Assembly: GCF_011075055.1 (NCBI RefSeq)
Contig: NC_058138.1
Span: 20,434,928-20,498,927, forward strand
Length of the DNA stretch: 64,000 bases
Direction: 5' to 3'
From: Mangifera indica
Lineage: Eukaryota; Streptophyta; Magnoliopsida; Sapindales; Anacardiaceae
The notes under the pieces are model-generated. The model did not search any database and was not told the origin of the DNA. It was given only the letters and a program-made list of their open reading frames with translations. This document shows positions 37,434-49,778 of the stretch, piece by piece (position 1 is the stretch's first letter; every line of letters begins with the position of its first letter). Made by a program: the position numbers and the translations under genes.

Positions 37434-38793
37434 CTACACTGCCCCGATGTTCAAATGGGTTTGATTCTCTTTGCTCCGCGATTAAGTTAATTGTGAAGTC
37501 TTCGTTAAAGAGAGAGAGAGCGCAAAATGCTACAGCAATGTGTTCCTCTTCTTAAAACAACAACTTTTTTGGTTGGAACTTGGAAGAGGTTTTAAATTGC
37601 CTGCCTTCCAATTCCAAATAAGCAATCAGAGATAATTATTTCCTTGTTAAAATATTATTTTCTTTTTTAACCAAATAAAACCTTCTGTATATTTTATGAA
37701 TAATGATAATAATTTAGATCATGCTAATGTCTTATTTTATTTTTAATTTAAAATTAATTATATAAATTTATAATCAATATATATTAAAGTTTTTTTGATA
37801 TTAAAAATTAGAAAATTATAATAATTATTATACCATTTATTGAGTATTTGCTAAGTTATTACATTCTCATTTTATACGTTCACATATTTTAAAAAATATT
37901 TCTTTCGGGTAAGTTATCTTACTAAAAGATATTTCAGTGAGGCTTTTGCCAGGTCTACAAATCAGTGGTATCCTTCTTAATGGTCAAAATTTTAACAAAT
38001 TAAAATTGATATTTTCTTGCACAACTAAAATGGCTTCCCTTTTACCCTTCTTGCATAAGCTGCGAATTTTCTTTAAACATTGACCACTATCTTGCCCAAA
38101 CACCATCCCCTTCTACCCTTCTTGCATAAGCTACTAATTTTCTTCACACATTAACCATCCTCTTGCCCAAACAGTGTATCCTCAAATTTATTATGGTAAA
38201 ACTATATGTGCTGAATACTTAGTTAACTATTTAAATGATATGATATGATTAAATGACTTTAAGGATAATTATATATCATTTAAATTTTTAATTAAATATT
38301 TAAAACTAAATTGGTATGATATTTCCATTTTACTAAGCCTAGTGAGAGTCTCCGACAAGCTTCATCAGCATTGCTGCTGACAAGACAACGATGTGTTAAT
38401 TAATCAAGATCTCAACCTAAATAAGATAAGATTCTCTTGGATATGGCAAATAATAATTATGTTCCAATGTGGGTATCCTGTCACAAAGGCTGTGTTTTCA
38501 TCATTCTTGCAATGTGCCCAAAAGTTTTGCATGACAAATCAAAATGTACATAACAGTGCAGAACTTTCACTATCCAAACAAATAGAACAGAAGCTTGTGC
38601 ATCTTTCGGACACAGGAAACAAAATGGTATGTAAAAATTAAATTTCACCCCTCAATACACTATTTAACCAAGCAATTTCACTCTTGTATGGAAGAAGAAA
38701 CCAGGCTCAATTCATACACTCAGCATCATGAGACTCTTATGAAACTCTGTTGGCGAATGCAGTCAAATATTCTTGATGTATACACAAGAAAGT
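37434..38793. other. HASTY promoter, intergenic DNA, one MITE
   Basis: A short (GA)n run near 37510-37521 sits in the probable HASTY leader. From 37630 the DNA is AT-rich, with two similar copies of a short segment (taccatt/tacccttcttgcataagct) near 38046 and 38116, and a MITE-family-A-like element at about 38205-38332. The region from about 38340 may include the 3'UTR of the kinase gene. No coding gene supported. Confidence 0.45.
38205..38332. mobile_element. Palindromic MITE-like element (family A, diverged)
   Basis: Inverted ends aactatatgtgctgaatact and its near-complement around 38310-38332, with an AT-rich centre. It is shorter and more diverged than the other copies. Confidence 0.4.
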
Positions 38794-41700
38794 TTAAATA
38801 ATGCTTTTCTTTCCTTTAAGTCGAGAAGTGTTACTTTTTTCTTTTACTGTTCCACTAGGAGGTTTTGATGGATCTTGTGAATTGACTGCAGCATGCTTCC
38901 TTCGCCTTGGATTGCCGACACTAGCAGAGTCATCCAATGGGCCTGACCAAGTTTGGATAGGTTCTTTGGAGTAATTGAATGAGGTGGTGCTGAATGGGAC
39001 ATCTGGAGGAACGAAGGAAGCGTCCATATGACGTGATGATCCCAAGGGGAAACCGAGTGCTCCATCCTGATGTGGTGGAGGGAACTTTTCACTCTTGCTC
39101 TTTGCATTTGCATGCGTGATCATGCGCCTCCGCTGTTTCAGAAAAAAAAAAAAAACCAGTAAATTAACATATGTGTAAACTTCTGAAGTAGAACCAAAAT
39201 ACAATGAAACTAAGCCGTTAAGAGTGGCAAAGAATCAAAACTAAGCCATTTTATCAAATTCATGAAAGAATCCTACAGCTAGTTTGAAGCTCAATTGATT
39301 CTTCACAATCTTTGACCCTACCCGAAATCAAAACAAGTTCAAAATTTCAATGCCATGCACTCCCTGAGTCATTCAGCATTGACAGCATGAACTTCCAAAT
39401 ATTTAGCTGCTGAAATTTATAGCAAGCATGAAGCTTCTGAACAAAGTAAGATTCACCATTTACCACCCTATCTTATGTAGTAACAACCAGATAACAGCTG
39501 AAAAAGACTTGGAAGAAAGCACAGAGCATTGCACCAAGATACAGTTTCCAGTAACTTTCTGACCAACAACAATACCTAAACATAGAAGATATTGATATTT
39601 GATAGAAGCAAGCAACAGGACATACATCAAGATTAGATTGAAGTTCTGCATTGGCCTCTGGAGCAGGGAAAGCTCGAGCAGGACGATCACGTGTTCGTGT
39701 CTTCTTTGCACCATCGCCTTGGGCTTTACTGGCAGCTCTTAGTCTGCAAAATCAAAGGAAAGGAACATGCTGATTATGACTCACAATATGTGACAGATAG
39801 CTAGCTTGCTGATATTGAGTTTGTCGAAAGAAGCAGAGTATAAATATAAATGGGACATATAAGTAACACAGCAAAGATCAAATCAAACTGTTGAAGAGAA
39901 TTTCCCAGAACAGAACCTTAATAATGCACTCATTGTCTGAATCAAGGGTATTGACAAACTGAATGGAGAAATATGCTAAAATGCCTTGGAAATCAAGTAT
40001 AATACAGAAAATTTGAAGCCAATGCAGTTGCCATAATCAAATGAGTTCAAAAAACAGCAGCTTAACCTCCAATAGCTAATGCACTCAGAATTCAATGTCA
40101 ATCTGGCTCTTATCATATTTGACATTAATACAGCCCATCCATTAAAAAACAGATAAAAGACCTATAAAGCCAAAAAAATATGTGTATATATAAAACATTT
40201 CAGTGGGGTTGAGATGTGATTATCGAGGAATCATGTAAGTTATTAAAAAGTGGAACTCCACCCCACCACCAGCTTCTGATTTTACAACCTCTCCCCTCTC
40301 TTAAGCAAAGGACAATAAGGCTACGCAAGTGACATTATTACAACCTTTATCAAGGGTTCTGATGATCTAACAAGTTCAAAGCACTACACTATAATCACTA
40401 TGCACAAATTTTCAGAATAAGACCTTCAAGAAACAATTGTGTATTGAAGGTTAAGTAAATAGCACTTACCTCCTAGCTTCATCATCTCGTCGTTTAGCAT
40501 CCATCTCCTTACTGGGGGGATATTTTGGGAGACTAGAAGGTTCACAAGCAAATGGTTCCGTGGTGAAGAACTGCACAAGGATGACAAAATGATCATGGAA
40601 AAGTGGACATTTGAAGGCACATTTTTAAAAAAGATTTCTTACGAAATGCAAATGCAAACAAGCAGTCTAGCAAAAGTGTGTGCCTCATGCTCCCAAGACT
40701 AGTTCAAAGATTTAGATAGACTATAGACACTTTCATTCATATTGTTCATGTTTCAATATTTGATACAGAAACCTTAGTTTCATGTCAAGCTCGAATCGGA
40801 ACAACCTAGAACTATTTCTCTCAATTCAACACAGACACAGTAGTAGAGTTAACGAGTGGTAAAACTGCACTGTTACACCTGGATGGACTCTATAAGCCAG
40901 TATGGTTTCTACTGTTACAGGTCAATTAAGGCAGTAACTAATTTAAAATGATTTTTGATTATATTTATGGTTAAGTATTCATTGTTTAATAGGATCCCAC
41001 TCAAATACCACCACGGTTCTACTTCAATATATTAATACCTAACCCAGGCTTTGACCTGTTCAAGGGTCTGACTGGGTCAACGACCAGTCCAACCGGCCAA
41101 TTCGGTGGTTGGACCAGTAACATGTTAAGGGTGGTTTTTGTCAATTTTTTTTGTTTGAGAGTCAAACTGATAAATACTTAGGGGTGATCTTCTCGTTTCA
41201 TTTTGTGTAAGGACCAAAGTGATATTTGCCAAAAAGAAAACAAAAGAAGTGAGAGGTGAAAAAAACCCAAGTCGTCACAATCCTCTCCGGAAGCTCCTTC
41301 CAATGACGAGATCATCATTTTTAGCTCCTCCTAACGTCAATCTCATCATTTGATTCATTTTTGGCGTCAATCTCATCATTTATTAACACCTTAAATCAGT
41401 GATTCACTGGCAACTCGATGCAAGTTTTCTAGTGGGACCACGGTTCAATATGGTCCAATGGCTAAAGCCATTGAAACGTCACCCAGTATTGTCACCACCA
41501 ATGGGTCCCAGTCAAACTCGTTGAACCAGCCGATCCAATGTGGGTTTTAAAGCCATGTTTTATCTAACAGGTGATGAAAGCATTAGAGCATAAAATGCCA
41601 TATATCCTTAGTAGACTTGCGTGATGCCGTTTCTAGTTCACTTATTAAAAATTTCTCATTGCAATCAAGCAGGAGACTCTATGCATTCACACTCAAGTCA

Positions 41701-43808
41701 ATTTTCAGTTGGAAGTACTTTATTTCACCTTGGGAAGTCCACAAATACCTATCATACACCTATTATATGTTTAAAAAAACACTTCAAATAATATTCAGGC
41801 TTATTAAAGTTGTACTATAAAAAAATCTATTGTTCAGTAATGCGTGTAAAATTTAAAACCAAATGACTAGAAAAACAGAATGTAAACACTTACTTCGCTT
41901 CTTAATGCAGCTGTGGCTGTCTGACGTTCTGCCGGGTCAATTGCAAGAAGTGTTTCAATCAAAGGCAGCGAGGATGGAGGAAAATCTTTAAATGTCTCTC
42001 GTATGATTCTTTTGTAAGGCTCTCGTGGCTTAAATAAGGTTGCATTTGGCAACTTAGACTTTTTCCAGTAATCATCCGAAGGTGAACCACATAGCTTATA
42101 TATTTTATGTAGCTGCTCTACCTACATAGCGTAAAAGATACTGTAAATAGAGGTGAAAATGGTAATTGATGTTTCCTATCATAAACTTTAACATAACCTA
42201 CATCCAGTAGACTATAGAGCTTGACAAAAGCTATTGCCAACAGTATTCATATAAGCAGAATGCTTGGTCCTTGCCTATGTCATTGCCTCATTATTTTATC
42301 TCTTCAAGTTCTTAAAAATTACAAAGTCTAAGGAGATACTCAAAATAAGCCAAAGTCTTCAGATATGTACATTGAACAACATAATATAAATGAAGAAAAG
42401 AGTAGAACACAGAAAAACTGAAAGTTTAGTTACCTCCGTACGACCAGGCATAATGGGCTTGCCAGCCAATAGCTCAGCCAAAATGCAACCAGCACTCCAG
42501 AGATCCACACCAACACCATAGTCAGTGGCCCCAAGAAGCAGCTCTGGAGGCCGATACCATAGTGTAACCACTCGACTAGTCATGGGATGCTTATGGTTTG
42601 GATCAAAAAAAGATGCCAAACCAAAATCAGCAATTTTAAGTACTCCACCATCATCAATTAGAAGATTTGACCCTTTAATGTCCCGATGAAGAACACCATT
42701 GTTGTGACAGTGCTCAAGTCCTGATAGCAGTTGATGCATGTAACATTTAACCTACGAGGAAATAAAGTTTAGTTGTCAAGCAAAGCACCATGATTCTTTG
42801 TACCTAACAACCACCAAAGAAATGTAGACAATGTTCTTCAACTTCAGATTTGATAAAAGCTATGGCTAACCTGTGGCTCTGTGAACTTCACTTCTGGGCT
42901 CGCAGCAAGTCCAGCCAAATCATGCTCCATATATTGAAATACCAGGTACAAACTACACGACATCCTTGAAGTCACTAATCCTTCCAACTTCACAACATTT
43001 GGATGATCCAATTTCCTCAATATGAGAATCTCTCTAGCCATAAATCTCACACTCTCAGGTTCCAAATTGTCAAAGCGAACTTTCTTTAGTGCAACAATTT
43101 TACCGGTTAACATATCTTTAGCCTTGTACACATTGCTATAAGTTCCTTGCCCAATCTACCATCAGTAAGGAGAAATCAAGATTCAAAGACAAACATCAAC
43201 TTCAAAAACATTAATAGAATAGTAAATGAAAGAAAGAATCAAGAGCCATTTTGTCTCATCATAATATGCCCATCTTCTTTGAAATAAATTATCATTGTCA
43301 CATCATTTGTGATAGACATTAAAGATGGAAACTTTGCAATGCTTCCATCTCACTTAACATGGCCCATAAACTTTTTACTTGTAACTCTGAAACAAATTGA
43401 CAACAATTCTAATTCTGAAAGGAACAAATGACCAACCTTATCAATTTTCTCAAACGAATCTGCCCTTCGCGGAATCCACCCATTAAGTGCCTCTCCACAA
43501 ACCCCTGTAAGCCATGATGGCCAACCAGCCGCCACCTGCTCACCCCGCAAATGCTTAGGTGGATTACTCAACCTTGGGTTTGGCTTTGACCTTCTCCTCA
43601 CCCCCCTTGGTTTTTTCTCCCCATCAACCACTTTCTCCTCCTTCTGGTTGGCCTCATCATTTTGAACCTCTACAGCCTGAGAATCAATCTTTTTCGCTGC
43701 AACGACATCTTCCTTCCCATTGTTATTAGATTCAATATTCAATTTTTTAACCTCCTTAGATTCAGATACGATGCCTGAGGATACCTCTCTCCCCAAAACA
43801 CACCCCAT
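38794..43808 (-). CDS. CDK-like Ser/Thr kinase, acylated N-terminus (IBS1/At1g54610-like)
   Basis: Seven coding exons: 43437-43808, 42871-43155, 42434-42751, 41894-42121, 40470-40570, 39626-39743, 38794-39132; 1761 nt, 586 aa, phases consistent. MGCVLGRE is a Gly-2 myristoylation and Cys-3 palmitoylation signal, placing the protein at membranes. Kinase domain about 118-402: glycine loop GQGTYSNV, ATP-binding K148, HRDIKGSN with catalytic D243, DFG at D261, and VVTLWYRPPELLLG in the activation segment. These match the CDKC-related plant group that includes IBS1 (priming/defence). N- and C-terminal extensions are basic and low complexity. A leader intron (43817-44084) is inferred. The substrate is unknown. 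Confidence 0.9.
40860..41560. mobile_element. Probable degenerate transposon in a kinase intron
   Basis: The 1.3-kb intron between exons 40470-40570 and 41894-42121 contains about 700 bases with a different texture: richer in G and C, with repeated Asn/Pro-like words such as ggtccaat, gaccagtccaaccggcc and tcaatctcatcattt (twice near 41340-41385). The ends show partial inverted similarity (gtctgactggg near 41068; cccagtcaaactcg near 41508). This suggests a non-autonomous DNA element. Family not identified. Confidence 0.4.
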
Positions 43809-45485
43809 CTCTGAATCTAATAAATAACATCATTTCTCACCATATTCTATGTGGGTTCATCTCCAATCAGCGAGAAACAACTACGAATCAAACAAATTGT
43901 AACTATAAGTAACAATTCTACACCAAAATAATTTAAAAAAATACGCCAAGCCTTTTCACTACATGATCTTAAAAGAAAAAAGGTGCAAAACTAACAGCTC
44001 GGGATAATCAAAACTATAAAATAAATAAATAAACAAATAAATATATCAAAGAAACATGCAAATCATAAACCCTATAAAGCGTACCTGAAGAACCCAGTTG
44101 GTATCTTGAAAGTCAATATGATCTAAAATGAAAAACAAATATAAATCAAAGAACCCCAAAGAATATACTTGTTGAAAGCTAAATATACCAAGCGAGAGAG
44201 AGAGAAAAGTGAAAAAAAAGTGATTGAAACACAAGTGAAAGAGAAGGAGAGAGAGTTTGATTTATTGATTGAATCTGAGAGTTAAAGCAAAGGAAAGATG
44301 ATAGAGAGGTTGTTTAGAAGTGAATATGCTGGTGTTTGTCCTTGAGACAAGAAATGGAACAAAACTGTAGACTTGAGGGCAGATCGGTTGCTGTTTTGTT
44401 AATGTCATTAAGAGCTCTGCTTTTCATTGGTCAAACACCTCTCTTCCTCTCTCTCTCTCCCCATCATCTCAGCCCTCAGCCCTTGGATTTACTTCCTCAA
44501 TTTACGCTCACCCTTTTTTAACTTTCACTTTTTATTTTCCCAGTTTCCATTCCAAGTTACATATCAACTGAGATGATGTCCATTCAATTAACATGCTACC
44601 ATATTTATTTATAATTGATGTGTTTTTGTATTGTTATAATTTTTTTATGTAAAATTAGTTACTAGCATGATCAAAACCCTTGAAAGTCCTTTTATTTATA
44701 CACCCTATAAGGAAAAACCTTTGAAGGTGGCTATAAATTAACTCATAAAAATAATTAAGAAATTGCTAAATGGGTGATTCTAGTAGTAGTTGTAATAAGA
44801 CAATTGAAATCCATTCTTTAAGAAACATATAAATCAATAGTTATTTCACAATTTGTTTACTAAGTTTTGTTTTTTATATACTACTTCCATCTGTATCACC
44901 AAACTACAACTGTTAAATAATAGTAATGGTCAAAATCCAACAGTTTAATAATACTAAAATATATATAAGGATTAAAGAATTGAAACTACACATATGATGA
45001 GTTGTTGGTTGCTTTTGCTTTGGAAATAATGTCTCTACACTCTAAGCCAACCAAAGATTTCACTCAAATAACAACAGCTTTTACTCTAGTGACAACAGAT
45101 TTGTAAGCAGCAATTATCCCCTTCAAAAAAAAAAGACTCAAGCAAAAATTATTTCTTTGAAAACTCAACAAATTTCATTTTTATTATTAAGTTTGATCTT
45201 ACTAACCAGACGCCAAAACATATACTTAACCCAGCACAAGAAATAAAATAGCATTTCTTGACTAGACATTCAACAATCATAACATACTCCAGTACCTCTT
45301 AGAACAAAGAGATCATCTTCAATAAGTATGGGCAGTATAGATTCAATATTTCTATAAAGATATAGATATAGACAAATATTTAATTTTATTACTAGGTGGC
45401 GTTGCCAAAGTATCTGATAATATAAATAATTCATATCTGAAAAAGAAACAAATAAAGAACATGAATCTTAGGATCTACACTCTGC
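43809..45485. other. Kinase leader and promoter; intergenic DNA
   Basis: 43809-44300 holds the 5'UTR, split by an inferred intron (donor at 44084, acceptor at 43817), with (GA)n/(CT)n tracts at 44191-44210 and 44450-44460. From 44530 to 45430 is AT-rich intergenic DNA, ending in the probable 3'UTR of the DRB gene. No gene seen. Confidence 0.5.
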
Positions 45486-48400
45486 TTATAAATGAAGATT
45501 ATCAAGTTCTGAAGCTGCTGTTGATGCATCTTCTTGTACAGCATCTTTCTTTTCTCTATTGAGTACTGTTGCCTCTTGAATGGAACTTGGCATTTGTCTC
45601 GGTGGTGGAGCTGAACAAACTGGTACAACAGTTCTTATTCTTACTGCCGGAGCCATAAAATTGGGATGAACTTGTCTAAGGTTCATTCTTTCAGTGCTGG
45701 GGACACTCGAACATGAAGAAACTCTGGTTCTCATTCTTGGTGGAGCAGGCATCTGGCTTGCCAAATTTTGCGGATGGGGCCTCACTGAAGATATAGGACC
45801 CACCGTTCTCATTGAAGTATGAGCTGCAGCAGATGAAGGTGGTCTGGAACTTCTATGAGAACTTGCTCTTGGGTGATACTGTTGTCTCAGATTAGATGCA
45901 GATTGTGGATTTTGTATACACAGATTGTCAAGCCTAAAACCAGAATCCAAGTTTCTATGAGAAGCCAATTCAGATTGACTTCCCCCATATTGAACATTTC
46001 TAAATTTGCTCTCAAGCTTCACACTAGTTTTGCTTTCCAAATCAACAATATTCTTATTGGCATCCTCTTGAATTGGTTGCTCAATTCTTGATTCAGCATT
46101 GGTGGACACAGAGACAGATGCATCCGGAACCACAGATGGTGGGAATTTGGAGGATTTTTCCGTTTTCTCCTCCTTTATTTCTTGAATAGTTACTGTGGAT
46201 CTGCTTCTGATTGGCTCAGGAACCGACTTACTTGAGAAGCACAGCGATGAACTGGAGGTGGCAACCGTGAGCCTTGGTCCTTCTACAGGTAATGGTTGTT
46301 TTCTTGTTGGAATACATAAAGGGTGGCTTGGGTGGAAAATAGACTGCATATAGGGAAGAATCTGAGGACCAAGTTGTGGAGTTGGTGAAACTGGAAGAGT
46401 TAACAGGTGGCTTTGAAGCTGTAGCAATTGTTCTTGTTGCCACACCTGACACAAGGCCAGTTCTGGGGAAAAACTAGGGTAGGCCCAACTTTGGCACTGT
46501 TCAGGATATAAACTTGAAGATGGTGGGGTTAGGCCTCTGCACATAGGAATGAATCTCTGATGTCCATGTTGGCGGTCAATTTGCATGAAGTGCTTTGACT
46601 CTGATTGTTGCAAAGAAGAAAGAAAACGAGCAATAACAACTTGTTCCTGCTCGTCATTGCATTTGGATTCTAAAAAGGGAGAAGAAGATGAAGTAGATAC
46701 AGTTGAGCCATGTTGAGACACTACATGAACAGTGAAACATATTAGAATAAATCTGTAAACTAAAATTAAGCAATTACTATGTTACATGCTGATTATGTAT
46801 GAATCATTATCTAAAACCCAAAGAAATTCAGAGGTGGTGCCTGTATTATTATGGGGTAACATTTTAGAGGTATCAAAACAACCCATGCAATTTATATCAT
46901 ATGGCATAATATTATGCTATAGCTATCAAATCAGAAGTCATGCCTTCCCTGTTCTAAAGCAACTAAGACTCTGATCATAATGGTACTGGAGAAAGGCGAG
47001 ATGCATACATCTTTTCAAGGTAGACCAAGCAGCCAAAGCAGCATTTTTCTGAGCCTGTTTCTTGGTCCTAGCTGGATTCCCTGTAAAGCTCATCCCAGCA
47101 AGCTTGACTGTGCACGAGAAAACAGGAACATGGCCGGGCCCTGATCGAACAGTGGTATACACTGGGAGATTTAAGCCAGCTTTGTGAGCGGTCTCTTGCA
47201 GCAAATTCTTGTAGACTCCGGTTTCATCCTGAACAGCAGAAAAGCGCAGAAAACACAAACAGATTAAGAGTAAGAAATAAAGACAAATGAAAAGTTTCCA
47301 GATAATGTAATGAAGTTCTAAGAAACAGCAACAGAACATATTGTTGTACTCACCAGAACTCTTGCAGCTAATGCTTTGGAAGGACCTCTATTTGCAAGTG
47401 TGCTTAGGGCGACCTCAGCTGCAGCATGTTCAGCCTGTCTCAGAGTGGAGCAAAATGTAGGGCTTTCAAAAGTCTCTCCACTGAAGTTGACAGTTGCTTT
47501 GAATCGAGGGGCATGATCTGGTCCTTCACGGATACATGAATAAGCTGGTAGGTTGAAGCAGCTTCTCTGAGCCAATTCCTGCAATTGGTTCTTATACATA
47601 CCTATATGTAAGAAACGAATGTATGTTAAAAACAAAAACATTTAGTTTAATATTTTTGACAGAGGGAGAGAAAGAGTCTATCAGCACAAAAAAATCATAT
47701 TCCACAAGTATCAGTTAGCTTACTAATCAAGTCTTTTACTAATCTAGGATGAAAAAACCAGTTCACCAACATGTAAGCGGATTACTCACACTGGGTAACC
47801 TGAACTTATAGGGAGAAAATTTGAGAAAAATTTTTCTTAACTTCAATTTCAAGTCCAGTCTCCACTAATGAAAGAAAAAAGAAACATAAAGCAAAAGGAA
47901 CATTATCTAAAACCACCATCATTTCCATTCACAAAATTTTCAGCCAGATTATCTGGAATGAAAGTAAACAGCCTTTAAATTCTCCAATTTGCTTCTCAAA
48001 AACCAAACTTAGTAACAATAAAGAACAACTCAAGTTTATGACTAAACAAAATATCAAATCCAAATAGCGCCCTAAAAATTCACAGAACAGAGCTATCAAA
48101 TAGTTACCGAAACTAAACCAAAATTCATTTTTTTATCCACAACAACAAGAGATTCTCCCTAATCTCTTCCCTTATCGTACATTTTCTCAGCAATCAAACA
48201 CACCGAAGATTCAACAAACCCATAATATCCAAAACCCACCTCGATCACACCCTTCACAAACCCAAAACACAACAAAGCTATCGTCTTTCAACTTCAATAC
48301 CACTTATGACAATACATGAGCTCAAAACCCATGAAAAAACAAAGAAATTAAACCCAGAAACAAAAAGGCGTTGAACGATCTGGGTATGAACCCAGAGAAG

Positions 48401-48530
48401 TAAATAAACTTTAACTGACCTATTGAGCACAGGGAGCAGCCTGATTTTGCTAAGCCGCCAGATTTTAGCGAGAAAGTGGCGGAAAAGTAGTGAATAAACG
48501 AAGTAGAATCAGTGTATGGTAAGAGAAGTA
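45486..48530 (-). CDS. DRB2/3/5-type double-stranded-RNA-binding protein
   Basis: Coding exons 47354-47599, 47009-47228 and 45486-46720; 1701 nt, 566 aa. The leader exon (about 48530-48420) is joined across an 818-base intron only two bases before the ATG. The start MYKNQLQELAQRSCFNLP is the canonical DRB start. dsRBM1 covers residues 1-70 (IREGPDHAPRFKATV, then an HAAAEVALSTL helix); dsRBM2 covers about 86-155 (GPGHVPVFSCTV, then KKQAQKNAALAAW). Then comes EQEQVVIARFL, a conserved DRB2/3/5 block, and a Ser/Pro/Gln-rich, largely disordered tail of about 390 residues including basic Arg/Pro motifs. DRB proteins partner Dicer-like enzymes in small-RNA production and antiviral silencing. DRB2, 3 or 5 orthology cannot be settled by eye. 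Confidence 0.92.
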
Positions 48531-49778
48531 AAGTGGGATTGTCATTTTTTCACGCCTACTTGAGTGAGTGCTGACAAAAAACGAAATTTACGATGAAACA
48601 AAGCAGCTGAACACTGTTTAATGTGTTTTATGGTACACTTTTCTTCTCAATGTTCACACGTTTGTGTTGTATATTGGTAGTGGTTAAGGAGTGTTTGGTA
48701 GGGGCCATTTTTCTTGCTTTTTTCAAGCTCCATTCCACAATCTTTTTCTAGTCAAAGATGAAAGTGTATTTTGGGTGAGAGACTACAATGCCAACTAGAA
48801 TTGGTGGTGATGATAATTTATAATGTTATTTTGAAGCTCAGATTTGTAGTCTGACATGTAAAATTCTAACCATGACTTAAAGATTTACTTTTACTTAATT
48901 GTACTCACCCATTAACATGTTTTCATTGCTTTTATAGTTTTTATTTACTTATGCACCAAATTTCCAAATCTTATTGCTCGAAAGAATTGAAAATTAGTCA
49001 ATGCTTATCTAAGAAAAAGGGTACTTATTAAAAAATTAAAAAACCTTTGATTTAGAGTCCTGTATATTTGCAACTTAAATCTACCCATGACTTTATTTAA
49101 GTTTGTTTATGTATCTTGTATTGCACATTGTGAATTGAGGTACATATATGATAATAAAATGAGATATATAAAATAACAATAATATTATATATATCCAATT
49201 TTTAGTATTTAACTACATATCAATCATGAAATAATATTTTAATGTTCAATTGAGTATTAAAACTAAACGTACCTAACATTGTTCATAAAGTAAATAGAGT
49301 TAGGCCAACAAATTTGAATCTAGTCATTAATGTTAGATCAAGTTTTAATATATAATAATATTATGACATATTTCTTAAGTCAAGGTTCAATAAATGATAA
49401 TTTTATGATCTACTTATTTAACTTAATACGTAAAGCATTTTATCAAAAAAGTTTGATTTCAGAGACCCTTTTTCCGCCTTTTAAACATACAAACAGAGCA
49501 AGGTTTAACCTAAGCAAAGTGTTTTATGCTATTGATGCAAATAATAAATGCCACAGTAATTGCTAATTAGTTCTAGTTGGGGTTCAGATTTATGTCGGGA
49601 AAATGAATTATTTAAGTCCAATCTAGTTGAGCAACCTTAGCTTTGACCAACATCGATATTCATCTTAAAGATATCTCTATGTTGACCAGAAAACCACACA
49701 TTTATGCTTAAGCAGCCTAACATTTTGATTCTTGAGGGTTTTGTGGCTTGGAAAAAAGAGACTTTTGGAGAACCCTCT
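48531..49778. other. Intergenic DNA
   Basis: DRB promoter at the left, then AT-rich DNA. From about 49580 it is likely the PPR gene 3'UTR. No gene or element identified. Confidence 0.5.
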
